NCBI RefSeq assembly: GCF_009617875.1
Contig: NZ_BLAV01000001.1
Location: forward strand, 3,596,001-3,660,000
Source: Prolixibacter sp. NT017
Lineage (GTDB): Bacteria; Bacteroidota; Bacteroidia; Bacteroidales; Prolixibacteraceae
Length of the DNA: 64,000 bases
Direction: 5' to 3'
The notes beneath the pieces are model-generated. The model ran no database searches. It was given only the letters and a program-made list of their open reading frames with translations, and was not told where the DNA came from. The first letter of the stretch is position 1; every line of letters begins with the position of its first letter. This document shows, one piece after another, positions 7,931 through 16,679 of the stretch. The position numbers and the translations under genes were made by a program.

Positions 7931-7973
7931 GTTCAATTATACAGTTACATCATAACCAATTATCAAACGAATT

Positions 7974-8885
7974 ATGAAAGTTAAAACTATTCTGGAAACC
8001 ATTGGTAATACGCCGCATGTACGTATTAACCACCTTTATCCCGACGACTACGAAGTATATGTCAAAGTGGAAAAAACCAATCCGGGAGGCAGTATCAAAG
8101 ATCGTATTGCACTGCAAATGATTAATGATGCGGAAGAAAGAGGATTACTAAATCCCGATAGTATTATCATCGAACCAACTTCCGGGAATACCGGTATCGG
8201 GCTGGCATTGGTCGCCGCCGTGAAAAAGTACAAACTCATCCTCGTGATGCCCGAGTCAATGTCCGTTGAGCGCCGCCGTATTTTAAAGGCGTACGGTGCC
8301 CAACTCGAACTGACCCCAAAAGAACAGGGAATGAAAGGAGCCATCAATCGTGCAAAGGAGCTGGCCGAACAAAATCCTGGTTCATTTATTCCCTCCCAGT
8401 TCGATAATCCGGCCAACATCCAGGCACATGCTGAATTTACGGCAAAAGAAATTCTGGCCGATTTCCCGGAAGGAATCGATTACCTGATTACCGGCGTGGG
8501 AACCGGCGGGCACATCTCCGGTGTTTCGATGGAGTTGAAAAAACGCTTCCCGGATATGAAAACATTTGCCGTTGAACCGGAAACTTCACCAGTGATTGGT
8601 GGCGGAGCCCCTGGACCTCACCCGATTCAGGGAATTGGTGCCGGTTTTATCCCGGAGAACCTGAAAACGGAAACGTTGGACGGAACCATACAGGTATCGA
8701 AAGATGAGGCATTTGAATTTGCTCAGAAAGCAGCCGCTGAAGAAGGTTTGCTGGTCGGAATTTCATCCGGTGCATCGCTGGCTGCAGTGGACAAAAAAAT
8801 CAAAGAGCTCCCGAAAGGTAGCCGTATTCTGACTTTCTCCTACGATACCGGAGAACGTTACCTGTCGATAGACGGATTGTTTTAA
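7974..8885 (+). CDS. cysK: Cysteine synthase (O-acetylserine sulfhydrylase)
   Basis: 303 residues, the usual family length. It is a cytoplasmic PLP enzyme that forms L-cysteine from O-acetylserine and sulfide. The PLP lysine is Lys42 in [17 protein letters not shown] binds the substrate carboxylate, a [10 protein letters not shown] loop holds the phosphate of PLP, and GISSGAS is the conserved C-terminal loop. CysM-type enzymes are very similar, so the exact substrate cannot be settled. It is preceded by the Cys leader and terminator, and a terminator follows at 8910, so it is a single-gene transcript under probable cysteine-dependent attenuation. Confidence 0.92.
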   Translation: MKVKTILETIGNTPHVRINHLYPDDYEVYVKVEKTNPGGSIKDRIALQMINDAEERGLLNPDSIIIEPTSGNTGIGLALVAAVKKYKLILVMPESMSVERRRILKAYGAQLELTPKEQGMKGAINRAKELAEQNPGSFIPSQFDNPANIQAHAEFTAKEILADFPEGIDYLITGVGTGGHISGVSMELKKRFPDMKTFAVEPETSPVIGGGAPGPHPIQGIGAGFIPENLKTETLDGTIQVSKDEAFEFAQKAAAEEGLLVGISSGASLAAVDKKIKELPKGSRILTFSYDTGERYLSIDGLF

Positions 8886-8909
8886 TTCATGATGATTTCA
8901 TATCGAAGA

Positions 8910-8938
8910 AGAGGATGGCAAAACGCTGTCCTCTTTTT
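8910..8938 (+). terminator. Intrinsic terminator after cysK
   Basis: AGAGGA...GC-loop-GC...TCCTCT hairpin (8910-8934) followed by TTTTT. It lies 25 bases past the cysK stop codon. Confidence 0.75.
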
Positions 8939-9094
8939 ATTTGCTCTTCACTCCTACTCGAATTGCATTTCGTTTTCACCAATCCCCCCGATAACAACAT
9001 TGCGAATTTTCAGTTATCTTTCCCTCCCGTAACCGGATGAACCGGCAGATGAATAGATTTTCTGTAATTAACAGCCAAGCAAAAGACAACCACA

Positions 9095-10027
9095 ATGAGC
9101 CGCAAAGCCATTATCGATTTAGGCACCAATACCTGCAACCTTTTAATAGCAGAGTCACTCGCCAACGGTGAGTTTATCACGTTGTACGAAGGCAAGGAAG
9201 CTGTTAAGCTCGGTTTGGGAGGAATTCATAAACAGCTGCTGCTGAACGATGCCATCGAGCGGGGATTGAACGCGCTGCACAAACATGCCCGCACCATCGA
9301 CGAACACCAGGTGGAAGAGGTACGAATATTTGCCACATCGGCATTGCGCGGAGCGGAAAACCGCGATAATTTTCTGGATGCTGTACGAACGAATCTGGGG
9401 TGGGAAATCGAAATCATTGACGGTGCCCGCGAGGCAGAGCTCATCTTCAAGGGAGTCAACCTTTCGCTTCCGGTAAACGGTCAAACCGTTCTGATTCTCG
9501 ACATCGGTGGCGGAAGCAACGAGTTTATCCTTTCGCAGGGCGACAACATTATCTGGAAGCAAAGTTTTAATATCGGGATGGCCCGGGTGTTGGAAATCTT
9601 CCAACCTTCAGACCCGCTGCACCCGGATGAAATTCTCAAAATGGAACAGTGGTTCGAAGATGAGCTCGAAATGCTCTGGAAGATATGCGAAAACCACCGT
9701 CCCGGAATCCTGGTAGGTTGTTCGGGTGCTTTCGACACATTCACCGATTTGTACGAAGAAGTAGAGCCGGAAAGCAACTACCGAACCGCTTCACTTTTAC
9801 CAGTGGGCGCGTTTCAAAAAATTCATGATACACTCAAAGGTTCAACCTTACAGGAACGCCAGAAAATGAAAGGAATGGACCCAATGCGGGTTGAAATGAT
9901 TGTGGTTGCTTCTGTATTCGTTAACTTTGTGCTGCGCAAACTGGACATCGGGCAGATGTACCAGTCGCATTTCGCGCTGAAGGAAGGCGCGATGCATGAA
10001 ATTATGTCCAACAAATCTGAATCCTGA
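9095..10027 (+). CDS. Ppx/GppA family phosphatase
   Basis: 310 residues of the ASKHA fold: an N-terminal DLGTNTCNLLIAE phosphate-binding loop, a central ATSALRGAENRDNF segment, a second phosphate loop LILDIGGGSNEF, and a GCSGAFDT adenosine-like motif. It matches the short Ppx/GppA form, without the C-terminal HD domain, that is common in Bacteroidota. Such enzymes hydrolyse inorganic polyphosphate or pppGpp; the sequence does not separate the two. The stop is 7 bases before the response-regulator gene, so the two are probably co-transcribed. Confidence 0.85.
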   Translation: MSRKAIIDLGTNTCNLLIAESLANGEFITLYEGKEAVKLGLGGIHKQLLLNDAIERGLNALHKHARTIDEHQVEEVRIFATSALRGAENRDNFLDAVRTNLGWEIEIIDGAREAELIFKGVNLSLPVNGQTVLILDIGGGSNEFILSQGDNIIWKQSFNIGMARVLEIFQPSDPLHPDEILKMEQWFEDELEMLWKICENHRPGILVGCSGAFDTFTDLYEEVEPESNYRTASLLPVGAFQKIHDTLKGSTLQERQKMKGMDPMRVEMIVVASVFVNFVLRKLDIGQMYQSHFALKEGAMHEIMSNKSES

Positions 10028-10034
10028 AAATATT

Positions 10035-11192
10035 ATGTCTAAAATCCTGGTCATCGACGACGAACGAAGCATCCGCAATACCATGAAAGATATCCTCGGC
10101 TTCGAAGGATACACTGTTGATTTAGCTGAAAATGGTCCGGAAGGTCTCGAACTGGTAAAAATCAATGAGTACGACACCATTTTCTGCGACATTAAAATGC
10201 CCGAAATGGACGGTATTGAAGTGTTGCAACGCATCATGGAGATGCGGTCGGATGCTACGGTAGTCATGATTTCAGGACACGGCAACATCGACACCGCCGT
10301 CGATTCTATCAAAAAAGGCGCTTACGATTTCATCGAAAAGCCGCTCGATCTGAACCGCCTGCTGATTACGATTCGTAACGCCAGCGACAAAACCAACCTT
10401 GTTCAGGAAACCAAAGTCCTGAAACAGAAAGTCGATAAACAGTACGAGATTGTTGGCGAATCGGAAGCTATTTCCCGGGTTATCGACATGACCGACCGGG
10501 TTGCTCCTACTGAAGCCCGCGTGTTGATTACCGGAAGCAACGGAACCGGAAAAGAATTGGTTGCCCGTCGTTTGCACGAGAATTCTGCTCGTGCGCAGGG
10601 ACCATTTGTGGAAGTAAACTGTGCGGCAATTCCATCAGAGCTGATTGAGAGTGAATTGTTCGGACATGAAAAAGGAGCCTTTACTTCGGCTAACAAACAG
10701 CGAAAAGGAAAATTTGAGCAGGCCAACGGTGGCACACTTTTCCTCGACGAGATTGGCGACATGAGTCTTTCAGCGCAAGCAAAAGTTTTGCGTGCTTTGC
10801 AGGAAAATATTATTTCCCGAGTAGGCGGCGACAAACAGATTAAGGTGGACGTCCGCGTAGTGGCTGCGACGAACAAAAATCTGCAGAAAGAAATTGAGAA
10901 AGGCAACTTCCGTGAAGACTTGTACCACCGTATCAGCGTTATTCTCATTCATGTTCCGGCGCTGGAAGAGCGAAAAGAGGACATCCCGTTACTGGCTGAA
11001 CATTTCAACAAACAGATTTGCACTGAGTACGGTCAACAGCCCAAAGAGATTACCGAAGAAGCTATCAAGGAACTGAAAAATAAGAAGTGGACTGGTAACA
11101 TACGGGAATTCCGGAATGTCATCGAACGGTTGATCATCCTTTGCGATAAGGTTATTACCGACGAAGATGTTCGCATGTACGGAGGGAATTGA
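10035..11192 (+). CDS. NtrC-type response regulator lacking a DNA-binding domain
   Basis: 385 residues. A receiver domain (1-120) with phospho-acceptor Asp52 and a conserved KP pair near 102 is followed by a sigma-54 AAA+ domain with Walker A GSNGTGKE (167-174) and Walker B LFLDEIGD. The sigma-54 contact loop reads GAFTSA (214-219) in place of the usual GAFTGA. The protein stops shortly after the AAA+ lid (NIREFRNVIERL), so the C-terminal Fis-type helix-turn-helix is missing. It could activate sigma-54 promoters from solution or have another ATPase role. No histidine kinase is adjacent. The ATG at 10035 begins the receiver fold directly; an upstream frame overlapping Ppx is not used. Confidence 0.85.
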   Translation: MSKILVIDDERSIRNTMKDILGFEGYTVDLAENGPEGLELVKINEYDTIFCDIKMPEMDGIEVLQRIMEMRSDATVVMISGHGNIDTAVDSIKKGAYDFIEKPLDLNRLLITIRNASDKTNLVQETKVLKQKVDKQYEIVGESEAISRVIDMTDRVAPTEARVLITGSNGTGKELVARRLHENSARAQGPFVEVNCAAIPSELIESELFGHEKGAFTSANKQRKGKFEQANGGTLFLDEIGDMSLSAQAKVLRALQENIISRVGGDKQIKVDVRVVAATNKNLQKEIEKGNFREDLYHRISVILIHVPALEERKEDIPLLAEHFNKQICTEYGQQPKEITEEAIKELKNKKWTGNIREFRNVIERLIILCDKVITDEDVRMYGGN

Positions 11193-11206
11193 TTTTTTCG
11201 TTAAAT

Positions 11207-11248
11207 TCAATTGATTAGAAGTTCATAACAAACCTAATAATCAATTGA
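11207..11248. promoter_or_regulatory. 11-bp perfect inverted repeat carrying two TCAATTGA palindromes
   Basis: TCAATTGATTA (11207-11217) and its exact complement TAATCAATTGA (11238-11248) are 20 bases apart. Each arm contains the 8-bp palindrome TCAATTGA. The second arm ends 3 bases before the nitroreductase ATG, so a bound protein, or the RNA hairpin, would cover the translation start. Regulator unknown. Confidence 0.45.
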
Positions 11249-11251
11249 CTT

Positions 11252-11890
11252 ATGAAACGAATGCTTTTCGCCATCGTCCTATTGGCCGGAACGTCTAACC
11301 TGTTTAGCCAGGACATTCAGCTTCCCGAGCCCGACAAAACCGGCGGCATGCCTTTAATGGAAGCGCTCGCCAACCGACACTCTACCCGCGAATTCACCAA
11401 TGACACCATTCAGCCACAGACGATGTCAGACCTGCTGTGGGCTGCGTGGGGAATCAACCGCAGAAACGGCAAACGAACCGCTCCCTCTGCCATGAACCGG
11501 CAGGAAATTGATGTTTATGTGGCGACCCCCGAGGCGCTTTACCTTTACAATGCAACGAACAATCGGTTAAAGAAAGTGCTGAGCGGCGACATCAGAGCAT
11601 TGTGTGGTTTGCAGCCCTACGTCGCAACAGCTCCCCTTAACCTCATTTACGTTGCCGACCTCGACAGGCTGCAACTAATCGAGAATTTCGATGATGCGCC
11701 GTCGGACACGTATGCCAATTGTGGATTTATCGCTCAGAATGTTTATCTCTTCTGTGCATCGAAAGGACTGGGATGCGTGGTCCGCAGCTCCATCGATAAA
11801 GAATCGTTGGGAAAGAAAATGAAACTGAGGCCGCACCAAAAAATACTGTTGGGGCAGACCATCGGTTATCCGGGAGCTGAAGAAGAGTAG
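11252..11890 (+). CDS. Exported nitroreductase/SagB-type oxidoreductase
   Basis: 212 residues with a signal peptide (MKRMLFAIVLLAGTSNLFSQ). The mature part has the nitroreductase landmarks: an RHSTREF motif that binds the FMN phosphate, the long amphipathic middle segment, and a YANCGFIAQNVYLFCASKGLG stretch that forms the dimer/FMN pocket. Family members are FMN-dependent NAD(P)H oxidoreductases, and the periplasmic subgroup in Bacteroidota is of unknown substrate. It starts 60 bases after the response regulator, behind a paired palindrome. Confidence 0.8.
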   Translation: MKRMLFAIVLLAGTSNLFSQDIQLPEPDKTGGMPLMEALANRHSTREFTNDTIQPQTMSDLLWAAWGINRRNGKRTAPSAMNRQEIDVYVATPEALYLYNATNNRLKKVLSGDIRALCGLQPYVATAPLNLIYVADLDRLQLIENFDDAPSDTYANCGFIAQNVYLFCASKGLGCVVRSSIDKESLGKKMKLRPHQKILLGQTIGYPGAEEE

Positions 11891-11899
11891 CTTTATCCT

Positions 11900-12835
11900 T
11901 TAGAATTTCATCAATTTATCCAGTGAAAGTCGGGCCAGCAAGCTTTCGGTTGGCTCCGGGACCAGTATGTTCAATGATTTGTTTTCGACCGAAAGGTGAA
12001 GAGGTTCATTATTAACGAAAGGTTCGCCGTCCACCTGGTATCCCAATGTTTCGCCTTCAATCTGAATATCTTTTCCCTGGAAATATTCGCAGTACTTCGA
12101 ACCATCGAGCTGACGGTTAAACAAGCGCAGGGCTAAATCGGGTGCCATGCCTACAGGGAAAGGTTTGAGTATACAGATATCAAGCAAACCGTCGTCGACT
12201 TTGGCTCGCGGTGCAATAAACGCGTTGTTCCCGAACTGCGAAGTATTAGCCAATGTTACCACGAAAGCTTTCCGGCGGAATGTCTTTCCATCGATGGTAA
12301 TCCGGTACCAATGCGGCTGGTATGTCACAAAATCGCGCAGAACATGAGCTACGTAGGGAAGTGGCCCGCGTAATTTGCTTTTCGCAAAACGGCCGGCAAT
12401 GTGGGCATCAAATCCGACGCCGCAGACATTCACGAATCGGCGACCGTTAACCGTTCCGGTATCGATTACCTTCGGCTGACTGGTCACCATCTCTTTTAGT
12501 GCCCGGGCAGGCCACATCGACAGTCCCAACTCACGGCCAAGTGCATTGCCCGACCCCGCTGGTATCAAACTGAAAAACTTCTCACTTCCCGCTACCGCCG
12601 AGATAACCTCGTTGACTGTTCCGTCTCCTCCAACCGCTACAAAAACATCAAACCGGTCCCAATTTTCCCTGACCAGGTGCAACGCATTTCCTTTTCCGGT
12701 TGTAAAACAGGTCTCAACAGCAACAGCTATTTCACCAAATACGCGTTTTATCATTTCCGGGAAATGCTTCTTCCCGCTAATACCAGCCACAGGATTGATT
12801 ATAAATAGATAACGATATGTTAGATTCCCGGTCAT
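11900..12835 (-). CDS. Diacylglycerol kinase family lipid kinase
   Basis: 311 residues. The nucleotide-binding motif VAVGGDGTVNEV is intact near residue 65, followed by IPAGSGNALGRELG, both diagnostic of the DAGK/YegS/BmrU catalytic domain. Cytosolic members phosphorylate diacylglycerol or related lipids using ATP and so recycle lipids to phosphatidate. The gene ends convergent to the nitroreductase gene, with 9 bases between stop codons. A TACTTTTG -7 box on the minus strand at 12853-12860 gives a very short leader. Confidence 0.85.
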   Translation of the reverse strand: MTGNLTYRYLFIINPVAGISGKKHFPEMIKRVFGEIAVAVETCFTTGKGNALHLVRENWDRFDVFVAVGGDGTVNEVISAVAGSEKFFSLIPAGSGNALGRELGLSMWPARALKEMVTSQPKVIDTGTVNGRRFVNVCGVGFDAHIAGRFAKSKLRGPLPYVAHVLRDFVTYQPHWYRITIDGKTFRRKAFVVTLANTSQFGNNAFIAPRAKVDDGLLDICILKPFPVGMAPDLALRLFNRQLDGSKYCEYFQGKDIQIEGETLGYQVDGEPFVNNEPLHLSVENKSLNILVPEPTESLLARLSLDKLMKF

Positions 12836-12852
12836 ACACTTCTTTTCAGGGA

Positions 12853-12860
12853 CAAAAGTA
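12853..12860 (-). promoter_or_regulatory. -7 box TACTTTTG for the lipid kinase gene
   Basis: Exact TAnnTTTG match on the minus strand, 17 bases upstream of the ATG. No matching -33 element is visible. Confidence 0.4.
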
Positions 12861-12988
12861 ACCTTTTCGTTTTTCCGGCAGACCGCGTGCCTTTCATTTC
12901 TTTCCGATTTATTTTGTGTCGTTGGGCAGTTCGTATTGCTTTTCAGCCGCCAAATCTTATTTTTATCTAGCTAATTTAACCAGATTAT

Positions 12989-15211
12989 ATGTCTAACGGT
13001 CTCGTCAATCCCAAAGCCAGTTTCGGAACCATGCCGGTTTTCCTGACGGCATTATCCACCATCCTCGGAGCCATCTTGTTTCTTCGTTTCGGATGGGCTG
13101 TCGGTCAGGTCGGCTTTTATGGTGTCATCGGCATCATCATCATCGGTCATTTAGTGACCATTCCTACGGCTATGGCTGTCGCCGAAATTGCTACCAACCA
13201 GCGGGTGCAGGGAGGAGGAGCCTATTTCATCATCTCCCGGTCCTTCGGCCTGAACATTGGTGCTGCCGTTGGTTTGGCGCTTTATCTCTCACAGGCCATT
13301 AGTGTGGCTTTTTATGTGATTGCATTTGGCGAGGCTTTTGAACCGGTTTTCGACTGGATTAGGGTAAACTACGGCATTGTCCTCGCCGACCGACGAATCA
13401 TCACCGTACCGTTAATGCTTATCCTTTCGGTATTGATGCTGGTGCGCGGTGCCAATATGGGCGTAAAAGCGCTTTACTGGGTGGTAGCCATTTTGCTCAC
13501 CTCACTCGGCTTTTTCTTTTTCGGCGATTCCCCCATCAAACCGGAAGTCATTAACCTGAGCAGCCGGATTCCGAATGGCAATAGCTTCTTCTATGTGTTC
13601 ACCATTATATTCCCGGCTTTCACCGGATTAGCCGCTGGCTTAGGCCTTTCGGGCGATCTGAAGCATCCCGAAACATCTATTCCGAGAGGCACTATATGGG
13701 CTACGTTAGCAGGCTTAATTGTCTATTTTCTGGCCGCGTACAAATTTGCAGTTTCTGCCTCTCCCGAAGATTTGGTTGGTGACCAGCTAATTATGCAACG
13801 TATTGCCGCCTGGGGTCCCATCATCCCGGTTGGTTTGGCCGCCGCTTCACTCTCATCAGCGCTGGGTTCGATTATGATTGCACCGCGAACTCTACAGGCC
13901 ATCGGTGCCGACGATATTTTCCCGCAGTTTAAACTCAACCAGTGGTTAGCAAGAGGTAAAAAGGCCGACAATGAGCCCATAAATGCATCGACCATCACAA
14001 TTATTATTGCTTTTGTTTTTGTCTTGGTCGGGGATGTCAACTTCGTGGCACAAATCATCTCCATGTTTTTCATGATTACTTACGGAGCTATCTGTTTGAT
14101 TTCATTGCTCGAACATTTTGCCGCCGATCCGGCTTATCGCCCGACCTTCCGTTCGCACTGGAGTATTTCATTGGTAGGAACACTGGCCTCTTTCTGGGTG
14201 ATGTTTAAAATGAACATGCCTTATGCCGCATTTTCACTGCTGATAATGACACTTCTCTATGTCTTTATTACGAAGAGCAAGCATGAAAGGCGTGGATTCA
14301 GTAAGTTATTCCGTGGCGTTATTTTCCAATTGAGCCGCGAACTACAGATATTTGCCCAACGGGCAGACCGGGAAGACCGCGAATTGAGTTGGAGGCCTTT
14401 TGCTATTTGCATCTCTTGCGACACCTTCAAACGGAAGTCTGCATTCGATTTTATGCGCTGGATTTCGCACCGCTATGGTTTCGGAACATACATCCATTTC
14501 ATCAAAGGAATGTTGAACCGTTCAACAACCGCCGAATCGAAGATAGCTCTCGAGCGCTTACTAAAACTGGCAGCTAGCTTCCCGAACCGGGTATATCTCG
14601 ACACCATCATATCGCCGTCTTACACCTCCGCTATTGCGCAGGTTGTGCAGCTTTCCGGTATCTCAGGACGGGGAAATAATTTGATTCTTTTCGAATTCTC
14701 CCGAACCGATCCGCATTCTATTACCGACGCCATCCAGAATTATCCGATGCTTGAGTCCGCCGGGTTTGACATTTGTATCCTGAATACCGGCTACCGCGGA
14801 TTTGGTTACAAAAAAGAAATCCATATCTGGATTAAACCGGAAGATTATAAGAATGCGAATCTTATGATTCTTCTGGGATACATCACATTGGGACACCCGG
14901 AATGGAAGCGTGGTTTTATCAAGATATTTGCCATTGCTCCTCACGCTGAAATGCAGGAGGAACGAAACCGGCTAATTCGTCTTATCAAACAAGGCAGAAT
15001 CCCCATCAGCCAGTCGAACGTTGAAATGATATCGCTGGAAGAGGGTGAAGACCGGAAAGAGATCATTTCCCGTTTCTCAGTTGACGCTGACCTGACCATT
15101 ATCGGCTTTAAAACTGAAAAACTGAAAAATGGCATCGAGTTGTTTGATGGGTACGGCGATTTAGGCAATATTTTGTTCGTATCATCTAACCAACACAAAA
15201 GCATTGAATAA
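12989..15211 (+). CDS. APC-superfamily permease resembling cation-chloride cotransporters
   Basis: 740 residues. The first ~430 residues carry about twelve transmembrane helices starting GTMPVFLTALSTILGAILFLRFGWAVGQVG, the conserved first helix of the SLC12 (Na-K-Cl cotransporter) group; a QRVQGGGAYFIISRSFG segment follows. The last ~300 residues are hydrophilic and contain a universal-stress-like fold (CISCDTFKRKSAF...), as in eukaryotic and bacterial SLC12 proteins. The transported ion or amino acid cannot be read from the sequence. The gene is monocistronic. Confidence 0.75.
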   Translation: MSNGLVNPKASFGTMPVFLTALSTILGAILFLRFGWAVGQVGFYGVIGIIIIGHLVTIPTAMAVAEIATNQRVQGGGAYFIISRSFGLNIGAAVGLALYLSQAISVAFYVIAFGEAFEPVFDWIRVNYGIVLADRRIITVPLMLILSVLMLVRGANMGVKALYWVVAILLTSLGFFFFGDSPIKPEVINLSSRIPNGNSFFYVFTIIFPAFTGLAAGLGLSGDLKHPETSIPRGTIWATLAGLIVYFLAAYKFAVSASPEDLVGDQLIMQRIAAWGPIIPVGLAAASLSSALGSIMIAPRTLQAIGADDIFPQFKLNQWLARGKKADNEPINASTITIIIAFVFVLVGDVNFVAQIISMFFMITYGAICLISLLEHFAADPAYRPTFRSHWSISLVGTLASFWVMFKMNMPYAAFSLLIMTLLYVFITKSKHERRGFSKLFRGVIFQLSRELQIFAQRADREDRELSWRPFAICISCDTFKRKSAFDFMRWISHRYGFGTYIHFIKGMLNRSTTAESKIALERLLKLAASFPNRVYLDTIISPSYTSAIAQVVQLSGISGRGNNLILFEFSRTDPHSITDAIQNYPMLESAGFDICILNTGYRGFGYKKEIHIWIKPEDYKNANLMILLGYITLGHPEWKRGFIKIFAIAPHAEMQEERNRLIRLIKQGRIPISQSNVEMISLEEGEDRKEIISRFSVDADLTIIGFKTEKLKNGIELFDGYGDLGNILFVSSNQHKSIE

Positions 15212-15240
15212 AAAAGCAGGAGAAATTGCTTGCTCCTGCT
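15211..15240 (-). terminator. Terminator of hydF
   Basis: AGCAGGAG (15215-15222) pairs with CTCCTGCT (15233-15240); on the minus strand the stem is followed by a T run (15206-15215 reads as A's). It lies 25 bases beyond the hydF stop codon. Confidence 0.65.
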
Positions 15241-15264
15241 CTACCATGTTTTCGATATCTGCAA

Positions 15265-16509
15265 TTATCTCCAGGGAACCATCACGCGGTCCAGACTTTT
15301 CCGTCCCTGAATATAGGAAAGGAAAATTCCGTAGTTGGTGAACGGAATACCGATGGCTTCCAAATCGCGGATGCGTGCCTGCATTTTTTGGCCACTAATC
15401 ATGCAACCTCCACAATGAATAACCAGACTATATTTCTCCAGCTCTTTGTTTTCCTGGAACTCCCGGCCGAAGTTATGTTCGACTTCTACTCCCGGAAAAT
15501 GTTGCTGAATGTATCTTGGAATTTGAACAATCCCGATGTCCTCTTTAATCCGGGAGTGATTACAGGCCTCGGCGATCAATATCCGGTCGCCGGCCTTGAT
15601 GTGCTCCAGCGCATTAATTCCTTCATGGAATCCATTTAGTTTGCCCCGACTAACATAATTAATCATCATGATGGAGAAAGTGGTCAGCAGCATGTCATCT
15701 GGTGCCCAATCCTTCATGATGTCCATTGCCTGTGAATCGGTGACAATGGCTTTTGGACGACGTTGCAAACTGGCCAGGAAATCATCCCAGCGTTTTCGCT
15801 CAGAAGGATCGCCGCTTCGCGCTTTCCCCAAATCCATCCGGAAGGAAACCGGAAAGGCCCAGTGCCTTGTGATGTATTCTTCGGCCATCGCCTGCGGACG
15901 CAAATACCGTCCCGGCGGGGTTTCCTCGTCCATCGGAATATTCAGGATATAAAACTGGTCTTTTTCCACAAAAGGAAGAAGCTCCAGTTGCTGATTCTTC
16001 GATTCGAAATTACCAAGAATAAACTCCAGCAACGGTTGGCGGAATGCCGGATTGTTGGCTGTTATTCTTAGTTTATGATGAAACTGAATGTAGGGTAATT
16101 CCCTCTCCACGTTGGCAATTTTCTCTTCATCGACCGCCTGAAACAGGTTGTAAATGACCAACAGCTGTTTGTCCAGCTGGCGTGCTTCTTCCAACACCAG
16201 GGCCTCTGTTTCAAATTCATCGGTAGATGGATCGATGATCAAAAGGACCAGGTCACATTCCTTTAGCGTGGATAAAACTTTCTTCTTTTTCTTTTCGCCA
16301 AGTCCGGTTCCCTCATCCAAACCGGCCGTATCGAAGAGTTTTACCGGCCCCATTCCGTGAATTTCCTGTAACGTTATTTTGGTATCGGCTGTAGTTCCCG
16401 GTGTTGAATCGACAATCGAGGTTTCCTGCTGCGTCAACAGGTTCATCAGGGTACTTTTCCCCGAATTCATCTTACCGAAAATGCCAATGTGATCGCGTTC
16501 GACAAGCAT
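15265..16509 (-). CDS. hydF: [FeFe]-hydrogenase H-cluster maturation GTPase HydF
   Basis: 414 residues. An N-terminal GTPase domain (Walker A GKMNSGKST, residues 12-20; DTAGLDEGTG; late loop with YNLF) is followed by a dimerisation domain and a C-terminal [4Fe-4S]-cluster domain with ACNHSR and HCGGC, which matches the CxHx(46-53)HCxxC pattern of HydF. HydF is the scaffold on which the diiron subcluster made by HydE and HydG is assembled before transfer to the hydrogenase. The partners HydE, HydG and HydA are not in this window, so they must be elsewhere if the pathway works. Confidence 0.92.
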   Translation of the reverse strand: MLVERDHIGIFGKMNSGKSTLMNLLTQQETSIVDSTPGTTADTKITLQEIHGMGPVKLFDTAGLDEGTGLGEKKKKKVLSTLKECDLVLLIIDPSTDEFETEALVLEEARQLDKQLLVIYNLFQAVDEEKIANVERELPYIQFHHKLRITANNPAFRQPLLEFILGNFESKNQQLELLPFVEKDQFYILNIPMDEETPPGRYLRPQAMAEEYITRHWAFPVSFRMDLGKARSGDPSERKRWDDFLASLQRRPKAIVTDSQAMDIMKDWAPDDMLLTTFSIMMINYVSRGKLNGFHEGINALEHIKAGDRILIAEACNHSRIKEDIGIVQIPRYIQQHFPGVEVEHNFGREFQENKELEKYSLVIHCGGCMISGQKMQARIRDLEAIGIPFTNYGIFLSYIQGRKSLDRVMVPWR

Positions 16510-16651
16510 GGTTATTGATTTCTATTTGGTTACGATTATTTTCTCTTCCCGCCAATTTAGGAAACTTTTTTCTTGTGATTTAGGAAAACGGGCAGGAAAA
16601 CTGAAATAAGCCACCTTTCCCATAAAATGGAGGCTTTCCCGAAATTCTTTT

Positions 16652-16659
16652 TAGTTTTG
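16652..16659 (+). promoter_or_regulatory. -7 box TAGTTTTG for coaD
   Basis: Exact TAnnTTTG match 20 bases upstream of the coaD ATG. No good -33 element. Confidence 0.5.
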
Positions 16660-16679
16660 TAATACTCAAACAGCAATCA

